A program made the position numbers and the translations under genes. From positions 1 to 36,408 of the forward strand of contig CAKQMS010000031.1 of NCBI GenBank assembly GCA_934254985.1: a stretch of 36,408 nt of DNA, written 5' to 3'. Positions 17,749 to 25,774 of the stretch are shown in pieces (position 1 is the first letter of the stretch; every line of letters begins with the position of its first letter). This stretch comes from an uncultured Prevotella sp. (GTDB lineage Bacteria; Bacteroidota; Bacteroidia; Bacteroidales; Bacteroidaceae). Under the pieces are notes generated by a model. The model was not told where the DNA came from. It worked only from the letters and a program-made list of their open reading frames with translations, and did not search any database.

Positions 17749-18329
17749 AGATAAAGAATATAGCACAGAGCATTATCGGTACCGCAGTAGTACTGATGGT
17801 AGGCATGATGTTGCTGACATCATGCCATAAAAAGCTTGAGCCTACAGCAATAGAGATAGAAGACTCTATACGCCATTATCCAGCAACCGTACTTGGTGAC
17901 GATTTAGAGATGGTGTATGTGGTTCGCAATATTGGCAATGAAATGCTTATGATAAGCGACATACAGCCTGCGGTGCCAACAATAGAGGTGGATAAGGCAA
18001 ATGTCAATATGATACCACCAGGCGAAGAAGCTCTGCTGAAATTTGTATATCATTCTGATAAGAACATAGGATTGGCGCGACATATCATCCGACTATTCGG
18101 TAATATATACCCTTCGGGAGTAGCAGAGATAATCTTCGATACCCACGTGGTAAGACCATCGATAGACTTATCTGACTATGAGGAGTATTATCACGAGAAG
18201 CTGAAGAATGATGCTGAAAGCATTCTCGACGAACAAAAGGGCGCTAAAGAATATCTCACTGATACCATAACAGATGGCACTGACAAGATAAACGAAAGAA
18301 ATCGATATACTGATTATCCTATAGAATAA
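17739..18329 (+). CDS. DUF1573-type lipoprotein
   Basis: A 196-residue protein with a lipoprotein signal ending LLTSC (Cys29) and one immunoglobulin-like DUF1573 domain (about 45-150): the family signature is seen as YVVRNIGNEMLMISDIQPAV, then VNMIPPGEEALLKFVYHS, and the strand VAEIIFDTHVV. DUF1573 domains are common in Bacteroidota surface and periplasmic proteins and resemble ASPM/SPD-2/Hydin beta-sandwiches; no enzymatic function is known. The charged tail (about 150-196) could be a linker. Its ATG lies within the end of the DUF4838 gene (10-base overlap), which argues for coupled translation and a shared complex. A role as a periplasmic clamp for the secretion machine is a guess. Confidence 0.82.
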   Translation: MEIKIKNIAQSIIGTAVVLMVGMMLLTSCHKKLEPTAIEIEDSIRHYPATVLGDDLEMVYVVRNIGNEMLMISDIQPAVPTIEVDKANVNMIPPGEEALLKFVYHSDKNIGLARHIIRLFGNIYPSGVAEIIFDTHVVRPSIDLSDYEEYYHEKLKNDAESILDEQKGAKEYLTDTITDGTDKINERNRYTDYPIE

Positions 18330-18367
18330 AAATAGTCTTGAATAAATAACTAAACCATATATATATT

Positions 18368-18838
18368 ATGAAACAAATTGCAGGAATTGACACAAACAAT
18401 TTTAAATTGCTTTTGGTTGATGATATACCATTGAACTTGATTCTGCTGGAGAAGATGCTAAAGCCTTACGAGTTTCAAATTTCAAAGGCTCACAATGGTC
18501 GCGAGGCTCTGCAGATGATACAAGAGACCCAAGACACACCAGATGCCTTCGACTTGGCTATCGTAGACCTGATGATGCCTGAGATAGATGGCTATCAGGT
18601 AATAGAAAGCGTGAGAAAAGGATGCTGTAACGATGAATTTAAAATCAACACCAAGGATAAAGAGCAATTCCCTTTGATAATACTATCGGGAATGAACTTC
18701 AACGACGACATCACCAAGGGATTGACACTTGGAGCAAACCAGTTTCTTACAAAGCCTGTGGTAATGGAGAGATTGTATACTGCCGTTACAGAGGAACTAA
18801 CAAGATTAGTTCAGACAGGAAATAAGCAATTGTCATAG
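18368..18838 (+). CDS. Stand-alone response regulator receiver
   Basis: This 156-residue protein is a single CheY-like receiver with no output domain. All the phosphorylation residues are present: Asp18 and Asp19 in LLVDDIPLN, the acceptor Asp67 in AIVDLMMPE, Ser107 in IILSG, and Lys129 in LTKPV. An insertion rich in charge (about 86-100) lengthens the loop before strand four. It is 38 bases downstream of the DUF1573 gene and is last in the operon, just before a terminator. The two kinases at the start have no receiver of their own, so this is the likely phosphate target. Lacking a DNA-binding domain, it must act by protein contact, perhaps on the HEAT-like scaffold or the polymerase. Confidence 0.9.
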   Translation: MKQIAGIDTNNFKLLLVDDIPLNLILLEKMLKPYEFQISKAHNGREALQMIQETQDTPDAFDLAIVDLMMPEIDGYQVIESVRKGCCNDEFKINTKDKEQFPLIILSGMNFNDDITKGLTLGANQFLTKPVVMERLYTAVTEELTRLVQTGNKQLS

Positions 18839-18871
18839 AAGACAATATACATCGGTTTACCGAAATAATTA

Positions 18872-18912
18872 CCGCGTACACTCTCAGCATGATTATGCTG
18901 AGGATGTACGCG
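18872..18912. terminator. Terminator between convergent operons
   Basis: CCGCGTAC at 18872-18879 pairs with GTACGCGG at 18905-18912, and CTCAGCAT with ATGCTGAG inside, giving a long two-part hairpin with a four-base loop. CTATTTTATG follows on the plus strand and AATTATTTCGG on the minus strand. It separates the response regulator gene from the oppositely oriented DUF5723 gene. Confidence 0.82.
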
Positions 18913-18956
18913 GCTATTTTATGTTAGTATGAAATACTTAGTTTTCCAGAAAGAAA

Positions 18957-20366
18957 TTACCAAGCTATGCTCATACCTAAGGCTACACTTGAATTTGTGA
19001 AGAGAGGAACACCATTCTTGCTGAATGAACCCAAGAGTTGGTCCATAGAAACATAGAGGTTGTATCCCTTAGGATGGATATTTAATATCCAACCCATGCT
19101 TGCACCAAAATTATTTGCTGCAAAACTTACACCACCATCAATCCAGCTAAGTGGTTCCCAGTTAGCGCTAAGACGACCTTCTGTCCAGGTATACTTACCA
19201 CGAATGTGGGTTGTAGAGAGTGCACCAAACTTCATCTTACGGTATACAGGCAATGTGTATTCGCCAGCGAGGTTAAGAGTGGCACCAATACCTGTGGTAC
19301 GTCCGCCCTTGTCGCCCTTGTCAGAGAGGTGAGCAAAGTCCATAAACTGGTCGCCTATCTTATCGCTCTTATCGCTAAGCTTGTCGCCACCGAAGTCTGA
19401 AGATACTGATACATCATGGAAACCATCAAATTCGAAAGTCTCACCACTGCTCTGTGCAGTCATATTATTGCTCCAAGAGATGAAACCAAGGTCTGTAACA
19501 GAAGCACTTACTGTCCAGTCATCGTTGATCTTGTAGATACCTCCGAAGTCGAAAGCCATACCGAAGCCACCAAGACCTCCGCCATCTACATCAACATCGT
19601 TTACTTGCTCGTATTGTCCACGACCCTCTTCATTGTAGTCCTTCATCTCTGTCTTATAAGTGAAGCCCTTGAGCGACACGTTAGCCTCAGCTTGACCAGA
19701 GAGAGTCCATTTATCAGTACCAGAGAGGTCGGCACGAATATTCTTAAATGCTACATCGCCTCTTGCACCACCAAAAAGCAATTTCACTTTAGCACCAAGA
19801 CGCAGTTTGTCGGTAATCTGACGAGAGTGACCGAAAGCCAACTCTGCATAAGCTTGAGCAGAAGCATCAATATCACCGATATTATATACGTTGTTGCCTG
19901 TATTCTTTGCAAACTCAAAGAGACCATAAGGGAGTGATAAGCCCATAAACTCATGCACGTTGAGTTCTACGGTATTGTAACCACAAAAACCCTTGAAACC
20001 AGCAGAGAAGATTGCGATATTGAGGTCTTGCATGAACTTATTGTCACCGCTGTTGAAGCCTGAAAGAGCATCGCCAACAGAGATATTTGGGTTCATAAAT
20101 GTGGTAAGACGATCGTCACTTCCATTGCCATACATAGGGTTGTCCATGATGACGTCTTTAACGCCGAAGTTTCCATGTACACCAAGATTAAGATTACCCA
20201 AGGCAGGCAAAGAGACGTAGTTTTGGTCGTTGCCATAAGCAGGGTTCATGGTGTGGCGGAACTTATAGTCGTTAGTGAAATAAGCGGCGGTAGTATTTTG
20301 TGCAGTCGCTACAGTGGCAGTGGCTGCAATCAAGGCAGAAGCCATGAATTTATATATTGTATTCAT
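18957..20366 (-). CDS. DUF5723-type outer-membrane protein
   Basis: A 469-residue protein with a signal peptide (1-22, ending ATAQ) and a body of alternating strands with Gly/Asn/Asp turns, closing with VALGMSIAW, a terminal aromatic expected of an outer-membrane barrel. Features such as NPAYGNDQNYVSLPALGNLNLG near the N terminus and GFCGYNTVELNVHEFMGLSLP resemble DUF5723 proteins, Bacteroidota outer-membrane proteins of the FadL/PorV-like class with no assigned function. It follows the large lipoprotein gene by 31 bases and ends close to the shared terminator. The glycine-aspartate-rich stretch at about 240-265 (DVDVDGGGLGG) is probably a surface loop. Family call is by pattern, so moderate. 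Confidence 0.75.
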   Translation of the reverse strand: MNTIYKFMASALIAATATVATAQNTTAAYFTNDYKFRHTMNPAYGNDQNYVSLPALGNLNLGVHGNFGVKDVIMDNPMYGNGSDDRLTTFMNPNISVGDALSGFNSGDNKFMQDLNIAIFSAGFKGFCGYNTVELNVHEFMGLSLPYGLFEFAKNTGNNVYNIGDIDASAQAYAELAFGHSRQITDKLRLGAKVKLLFGGARGDVAFKNIRADLSGTDKWTLSGQAEANVSLKGFTYKTEMKDYNEEGRGQYEQVNDVDVDGGGLGGFGMAFDFGGIYKINDDWTVSASVTDLGFISWSNNMTAQSSGETFEFDGFHDVSVSSDFGGDKLSDKSDKIGDQFMDFAHLSDKGDKGGRTTGIGATLNLAGEYTLPVYRKMKFGALSTTHIRGKYTWTEGRLSANWEPLSWIDGGVSFAANNFGASMGWILNIHPKGYNLYVSMDQLLGSFSKNGVPLFTNSSVALGMSIAW

Positions 20367-20397
20367 AGTTGTTTCTTTTTTACGATGATGAGACTGC

Positions 20398-22185
20398 TTA
20401 GTTTAGATCTGCGATTACTTGACCCACAAGCTTAATCTTAATATTCTTAATGATAAGGGTGTGGTTCTTTGCATTAAGGGTCTGGCCAACTACTGATTCT
20501 GTATTCTTTTCAGACTTAGCAGAGCCAGAAACAGTAAACTTCAAACCGTCAAGCTTCTTGAGTGCTGACTTTGTAGGCTTCATTGAAATCTTTAGAGTAG
20601 AAACTGCAGGAGTCTTACCATCAGCAGAAGCCTTGATTTCACCATCTACCGCAACTTCTACCTCAGACTCCGGCATCTCATTGCCATTGATATCAATAGC
20701 TACTGCTGAAGCATTGAGATAAGCAGGCACCTTGCTCTCTACATCGCCAGAGAATTCTATATAAGTATTATCTCCAACCTCGATATCTTTAATATCACTA
20801 TTGAAGTCGTCGAAGCTGTCTGTATATACGATTCTTGCATTCTCACCAAAGGCAAGAGGAGCCTCAATACGGTAGCTTGGCTTAATGGTATACTGCTTGC
20901 CAAGTACGAAGTCAGCTTCTACAGTCTTGTCGGCACGAGCATGTCCGGCAAAGTTGATGTGGTCAGGGATAGGATTGAGAACTTTTGAGAGGTTAGGAAC
21001 CTCAACAACCTCAGTATATGGAGCCTGATCAACCTTGCTCTTATTGCGGCAGATGCAAATCTTAGATGTGGCATTAGCCAACACCTTAACCTCAGGAATT
21101 GTGATATTAGCAGTCTTCTGACCATTCTTTACAGCAGTAAGTGTACCCCCGATGAAGCCTGGAATATCAAGATTGCTCTCCAAGTTAAGTATAATCTGTG
21201 GATTGTCAATATCGATAACAACACCGTCATTGGTCAAGAAGTCAGGAATACCTGTAACATCGGTAGAACCAAGGTCGTCAAGCTCGATACTTGGGTTGAA
21301 CTTACCCCTTACTTTCTCTATAACCAAGTCGTTGTTGATAATCATATCGGCAGTAATCTTACACTTGTCAGCACCTTCGATAGAAGAACCTAAAGTAATA
21401 TTGTCGATCTTAATTCCCATCTGGATATCAGCATCCATGCTAAGATGACGGTTGCTTGTAGAAAGTGAGCCAAGAGTTGAAGACTTCTTTTTAAAGTCGA
21501 TTTTATCAATGGTAAAGTCTACCTTTAGATTAGAAGCAGTACTTACATTCTTGAATACGAGCTTGCTTCCATTCTGTGTGTAGGTCTGTGTTGACTTCAC
21601 ATTCTCAATAGTGAGGAATGAAGGTAGCTCCAAAGAAAGTTCTGCGATAACAGGCACAAACTTCTTCACCTCAGGAGAGAATGAGGTGTTGATAGTAATC
21701 TTGCCATCTGTATTGGCAACAATAAGTTCCTCTACTTCATTAGGCATAGAACCTTGGTAAGCGAAACTATATACAACTTGCTTCTGGTTGAAATCTACAG
21801 GGATGTTTGTAGCTCTGGTACGTTTGCCAGATTGATGTAGATAGTTGGCGACAGAGAAACTGAAATCTTGCAACTCACCTTTCTTCTTTACAACAGTGAT
21901 TTTATCAACCTTTGTGTGAGTAGGGCTAACGTTGTTACCATCCTGCAGATAGTAATAGTCGCCATTGGATTGTTCAACTACAGTTTCTGATTCGTTAAGT
22001 TCGAGTACTTCGCTAAGCCTGATGCTATCGGTAGAGCATGACGGCAATAAGAATTCACCATTTCCAATGCCAATAGTCATGTCGACGCCATCAAGGTCGT
22101 AATCGTTGTCTATACACCCTGTAAAAGTTCCCATGCTAAGGATTGCAAAGGTGAATAGAGACAACTTCTTTGCTTTGCTTTTCAT
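20398..22185 (-). CDS. Large lipoprotein of unknown function
   Basis: This 595-residue protein was not recognised. It begins with a lipoprotein signal (LSLFTFAILSMGTFTGC, Cys24), followed by an acidic start (IDNDYDLDGVD) of the kind often found on Bacteroidota surface lipoproteins. The rest is almost wholly beta-rich with repeated sandwich-like segments, e.g. TINTSFSPEVKKFVPVIAEL, KITADMIINNDLVIEKVRG and TYIEFSGDVESKVPAYLNA, suggesting several immunoglobulin-like domains. A small cysteine pair (KICICR) lies near the middle. It is the first gene of a two-gene operon with the outer-membrane protein at 18957, and three promoter-like boxes in a tandem repeat stand upstream. A barrel-lipoprotein pair acting in binding or adhesion is an inference. 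Confidence 0.72.
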   Translation of the reverse strand: MKSKAKKLSLFTFAILSMGTFTGCIDNDYDLDGVDMTIGIGNGEFLLPSCSTDSIRLSEVLELNESETVVEQSNGDYYYLQDGNNVSPTHTKVDKITVVKKKGELQDFSFSVANYLHQSGKRTRATNIPVDFNQKQVVYSFAYQGSMPNEVEELIVANTDGKITINTSFSPEVKKFVPVIAELSLELPSFLTIENVKSTQTYTQNGSKLVFKNVSTASNLKVDFTIDKIDFKKKSSTLGSLSTSNRHLSMDADIQMGIKIDNITLGSSIEGADKCKITADMIINNDLVIEKVRGKFNPSIELDDLGSTDVTGIPDFLTNDGVVIDIDNPQIILNLESNLDIPGFIGGTLTAVKNGQKTANITIPEVKVLANATSKICICRNKSKVDQAPYTEVVEVPNLSKVLNPIPDHINFAGHARADKTVEADFVLGKQYTIKPSYRIEAPLAFGENARIVYTDSFDDFNSDIKDIEVGDNTYIEFSGDVESKVPAYLNASAVAIDINGNEMPESEVEVAVDGEIKASADGKTPAVSTLKISMKPTKSALKKLDGLKFTVSGSAKSEKNTESVVGQTLNAKNHTLIIKNIKIKLVGQVIADLN

Positions 22186-22315
22186 AAAGTTAATTTTTGT
22201 GTGTTGATAATGATGTTTTCACTCTCGGTTTATCTCGTTTTAGTACTTGAGAATTCTATGTTACTTATAAATGGGCAATATTTAAACAATAAGCACTTAA
22301 GCTTATATTGCTTAC

Positions 22316-22466
22316 CCTATCTTTTGCAAAGATAGTGCAAACGAGTGCAATGAAAGTTTACTTTCAGATTGCCGAGTGCAGCCTATCTTCTGCAAAGATA
22401 GTGCAAACGAGTGCAATGAAAGTTTACTTTCAGATTGCCGAGTGCAGCCTATCTTCTGCAAAGATA
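22316..22466 (-). repeat. 66-bp tandem repeat carrying promoter boxes
   Basis: Units start at 22316, 22382 and 22448; the first two are complete and nearly identical, the third is cut after about 19 bases. Each carries CAAAGATA (22327-22334, 22393-22400, 22459-22466), which on the minus strand is TATCTTTG, a consensus Bacteroidota -7 box. Each full unit also contains the hairpin TGAAAGTTTACTTTCA, 7-bp arms. The minus-strand lipoprotein gene begins 140 bases downstream of the nearest box, so these may be up to three stacked promoters. The unit length is a multiple of three, which explains an apparent reading frame through it. Confidence 0.88.
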
Positions 22467-22533
22467 AGTTATTTTTTTTGTATTAACGTGAATAATAGAA
22501 AAAAAAGTGAATTTTTTGGTAAAAAAGAAAAAA

Positions 22534-22562
22534 GGGTCGCAACGCTCAATGCGCTGCGACCC
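22534..22562 (-). terminator. Terminator of secDF
   Basis: GGGTCGCA at 22534-22541 pairs with TGCGACCC at 22555-22562; the inner bases extend the stem. Read on the minus strand it is followed by TTTTTTCTTTTTT, a textbook U-tract, about 60 bases after the secDF stop codon. Confidence 0.9.
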
Positions 22563-22619
22563 TTTTATGTGTATATATATAATAAGGTGTAAGCCCTATA
22601 TATATAATAAGGTGTCTAA

Positions 22620-25607
22620 TTATGCTTCAGCAACTTCTTCCTTAATCTTACGACCCATTACGAGGTAAGCGATAGGAGAAGCGATGAAGATAGAACTCAA
22701 GGTACCGAATACCACACCCAATGTCATAGCGAATGCGAATGGTTGGATGCTCTTACCACCAAGGAAGAGGATGCACAACAATACGATCAATGTAGAGAGA
22801 GATGTATTGATGGTACGTGCAAGAGTCTGGTTGATAGAGTCGTTGAATACCTTCTGAATATCCTGCTTAGGATGTAGACGGAGGTTCTCACGAATACGGT
22901 CGAATACAACCACCTTATCGTTGATAGAGTAACCGATAACGGTAAGGATAGCTCCGATGAATGTCTGGTCAACCTCAAGAGAGAATGGAAGAACACCCTG
23001 GAGGAGTGAGAACAATCCGATTACTACCAATGCATCCAATGCCAAAGCTACGGTAGAACCGATAGAGAAGGCAATGTTGCGGAAACGCACGAGGATGTAG
23101 AGGAAGATTGCAGCCAAAGCGATGATGACACTGATGATAGCACCATTTGTGATATCCTTAGCTACAGAAGGACCTACCTTAGAACTGCTGATGATAGAAC
23201 CACCCTGACGGATGTCTGGGTTCTTGAAGTCCTCAACACTCTTCTGAGAAACGAGGTTGGCCTTCTTCAAAGCATTATAGAGGATTGTCTCTGCCTCGTC
23301 GTCAACTGCAGGATTGTTAGATTCAATCTTATAGTTGGTAGAGATACGGATAGTCTTGTTGTCGGTACCGAGTGAGAGAGCACCTGTTGTACAATCAGGG
23401 AATGCCTCAGCAATGATGCCACGAACATCCTCAGGCTGTACGCTCTTCTCGAACTGTACTACATAGTTACGACCACCAGTGAAGTCGATGCTCTGAGCCA
23501 AACGACGTACGAAGAAGCTTACGATGAAGATTACTACAGCTGCGATAGCTACAGTGAATGTCTTCTTGTACATAGCCATGAACTTATACTTGGTACCCTG
23601 CATCAAGTTGCGTGAGAATGGAGTTGTGAAAGTCTCCTTAAGCCACTTGTCTTTGCTGAGCTTCTTTTCCCATACAAGGCGTGTGAGGTAAACAGCACTG
23701 AAGAATGAGCAAACGATACCAATCATCCATGTGGTAGCGAAACCACGGATAGGACCTGTACCAAATGCATAGAGGATGATACCTGTAAGCAATGATGTGA
23801 AGTTAGAGTCGAAGATAGCAGAGAAGGCGTTGCTGTAACCAGCAGCTACGGCATCCTTGATTCCCTTACCAGCCTTGAGCTCTTCCTTAGTACGCTCATA
23901 GATAAGCACGTTAGCGTCGACCGCAGTACCTAATGACAATACCATACCGGCAATACCACTCATGGTAAGCGCAGCCTGGAACGAGGTTAGAATACCGAGG
24001 GTGAAGAAGAGGTTGACGAGAAGTGCGCAGTTTGCCAACATACCTGGTACGAAGCTATACATGAGAACCATGTAAACCATCAATACGATGAAGGCAATAA
24101 CGAATGAGATAACACCCTGCTGGATAGACTGAGCACCGAGGGTAGGACCTACAACCTCTTCCTGTACGATACGTGCAGGTGCAGGCATACGACCAGACTT
24201 CAAGGTGTTAGCCAAGTCCTTAGTATCTTCGATGGTGAAGCTTCCTGTGATAGAAGACTGTCCACCAGTAATCTCACCATTTACACGAGGAGCTGAGTAA
24301 ACAACACCATCGAGAACGATAGCGATAGCCTTGTCGATGTTAGCCTTTGTGAGGGCTGCCCAACGACGAGCACCATCTGTATTCATGCTCATGCTAACCT
24401 GTGGCTGACCTGTAACCTGATCGAACTGGTCCTTAGCGTCGGTGATAACATCACCCTCGAGTGGAGCACGACCTGTAGTAGTGGTAACCTTCAAAGCGTA
24501 GAGCTCGAAGATGTTCTTTACAGAAAGTCCATCAGCAGGCTTAGCACCCCAAAGAAGCTTAACGTCAGAAGGAAGAACCTGCTTAGCAAGCTTAGAGTAG
24601 ATGAGCTTATTGATAGCAGCTGTATCGCGAACGCTTGCATAACCTACGAGGGCAAGTGAGTTGCCGTTAGTGGTCTGAAGCATAGCGAGCAAAGGATGCT
24701 GCTTCTTAGCCTCAGCGAGCTGAGCCTCTGGAGTAGCCTTTACATCAGCCTTCTTTGTATCTTTCTTAATCTGGAACTTGCTCTTTGGAGCCTCCTTTAC
24801 AGCAGCTGTTGTGTCAGCCTTAGCTGCAGCAGTAGTATCAGCCTTAGTCTCTTCCTCGCCACCATTAGCCAACTGGCTGTCGAGCTGAACGAGATAAGGG
24901 ATAATTTCCTGAGCATTGTATGTCTCCCAGAATTCGAGGTTTGCACTACCCTGAAGGAGTTTACGCATACGCTCAGGCTCGCTAATACCAGGCATTTCTA
25001 CCATGATACGGCCTTCCTGACCTTCGAGCTTCTGGATGTTAGGCTGTACAACACCGAACTTGTCGATTCGAGTACGAACAACGTTGAATGAGTTGTCGAT
25101 AGCAGCAGCAACCTCTGTACGGAGAGCCTTCTCAACTTCTGAATCAGAGCTCTGTGGGCTTACTTTGCCCTGAAGCTGCTGAGTAGCGAAGATTTCAGCC
25201 AACTTGTGACCAGGAGCATTCTTGTGGTAAGCGTTGATGAAAAGAGTGATGAAATCATCCTGGCTCTTCTCCTCTTCGGCTCTTGCCTGCTCCATAGCTT
25301 TTGTGAAAGCCACGTCAGTCTTGTGGTCTGCCAATGTTTCTACTACGTCTGGAACGGAAATCTCAAGGATGACGTTCATACCGCCCTTGAGGTCAAGTCC
25401 AAGACCGATCTTAGTTTCCAAGCACTTCTGGTAAGAGTAGATACCCAAATACTTCACAGAGTCCTTATAGTCCTGCTGTGCGATAGGGTCCTTAATCTTA
25501 GCAGCCTCGCTGTCATAATAGTAAGTGGCAGCAGAGAAAGACAAATAGAAGATGCTTGCAAGCGTCAATAAGACGGCTGTTACAATTACAATTCCTTTGT
25601 TTTGCAT
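22620..25607 (-). CDS. secDF: Protein translocase fused subunits SecD-SecF
   Basis: The 995-residue protein is a SecD-SecF fusion that uses proton flow to pull proteins out of the SecYEG channel. The SecD half starts with one helix and the D1 motif GLGLDLKGG (68-76), has a large periplasmic head, and its membrane bundle carries GTAVDANVLIYERTKEE. The SecF half (from about 660) shows its own first helix, SIDFTGGRNYVVQF and GYSINDKVVVFDRIREN. Within the periplasmic head a Lys/Ala/Thr-rich linker at about 255-305 contains a repeated ADTTAA motif and is longer than in many relatives. Fusion of the two is normal in Bacteroidota. It is a single-gene unit with its own promoter and terminator. Confidence 0.97.
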   Translation of the reverse strand: MQNKGIVIVTAVLLTLASIFYLSFSAATYYYDSEAAKIKDPIAQQDYKDSVKYLGIYSYQKCLETKIGLGLDLKGGMNVILEISVPDVVETLADHKTDVAFTKAMEQARAEEEKSQDDFITLFINAYHKNAPGHKLAEIFATQQLQGKVSPQSSDSEVEKALRTEVAAAIDNSFNVVRTRIDKFGVVQPNIQKLEGQEGRIMVEMPGISEPERMRKLLQGSANLEFWETYNAQEIIPYLVQLDSQLANGGEEETKADTTAAAKADTTAAVKEAPKSKFQIKKDTKKADVKATPEAQLAEAKKQHPLLAMLQTTNGNSLALVGYASVRDTAAINKLIYSKLAKQVLPSDVKLLWGAKPADGLSVKNIFELYALKVTTTTGRAPLEGDVITDAKDQFDQVTGQPQVSMSMNTDGARRWAALTKANIDKAIAIVLDGVVYSAPRVNGEITGGQSSITGSFTIEDTKDLANTLKSGRMPAPARIVQEEVVGPTLGAQSIQQGVISFVIAFIVLMVYMVLMYSFVPGMLANCALLVNLFFTLGILTSFQAALTMSGIAGMVLSLGTAVDANVLIYERTKEELKAGKGIKDAVAAGYSNAFSAIFDSNFTSLLTGIILYAFGTGPIRGFATTWMIGIVCSFFSAVYLTRLVWEKKLSKDKWLKETFTTPFSRNLMQGTKYKFMAMYKKTFTVAIAAVVIFIVSFFVRRLAQSIDFTGGRNYVVQFEKSVQPEDVRGIIAEAFPDCTTGALSLGTDNKTIRISTNYKIESNNPAVDDEAETILYNALKKANLVSQKSVEDFKNPDIRQGGSIISSSKVGPSVAKDITNGAIISVIIALAAIFLYILVRFRNIAFSIGSTVALALDALVVIGLFSLLQGVLPFSLEVDQTFIGAILTVIGYSINDKVVVFDRIRENLRLHPKQDIQKVFNDSINQTLARTINTSLSTLIVLLCILFLGGKSIQPFAFAMTLGVVFGTLSSIFIASPIAYLVMGRKIKEEVAEA

Positions 25608-25708
25608 TTTGATTGTTGTTTATTTATTTATGATTTTTGTTTCTGTTTAAGCGTGTCTTGGTGTAGTTTGATACAGTATACCTCTGTTAAAAAACACTAT
25701 AAGACGTG

Positions 25709-25716
25709 CAAAGATA
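25709..25716 (-). promoter_or_regulatory. -7 box of the secDF promoter
   Basis: CAAAGATA on the plus strand is TATCTTTG on the minus strand, the consensus Bacteroidota -7 element, about 100 bases before the secDF ATG. No clean TTTG stands at the expected distance upstream. The long leader (about 95 bases) may hold control elements but I saw no clear structure. Confidence 0.6.
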
Positions 25717-25774
25717 ATATTTTTTTCACACTTTGGAAAATTATTCCCTGTTTATTATTCATTTTTTAAGCATT

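Noticed and set aside
7993..18838. Cellulose (Bcs) or PNAG (Pga) operon
   Set aside because: The synthase lacks PilZ, there is no BcsB, BcsZ, PgaD or PgaB-type deacetylase motif, and kinases and a HEAT-like protein are present instead; the polymer cannot be named.
22316..22466. Possible CRISPR array
   Set aside because: Units are head-to-tail with no variable spacers between them and no cas genes are near; only two and a third copies are present.
22308..22592. 94-codon plus-strand frame with a 22-residue repeat
   Set aside because: The repeat arises because the 66-bp tandem unit is divisible by three; the region carries promoter boxes and ends in the secDF terminator.
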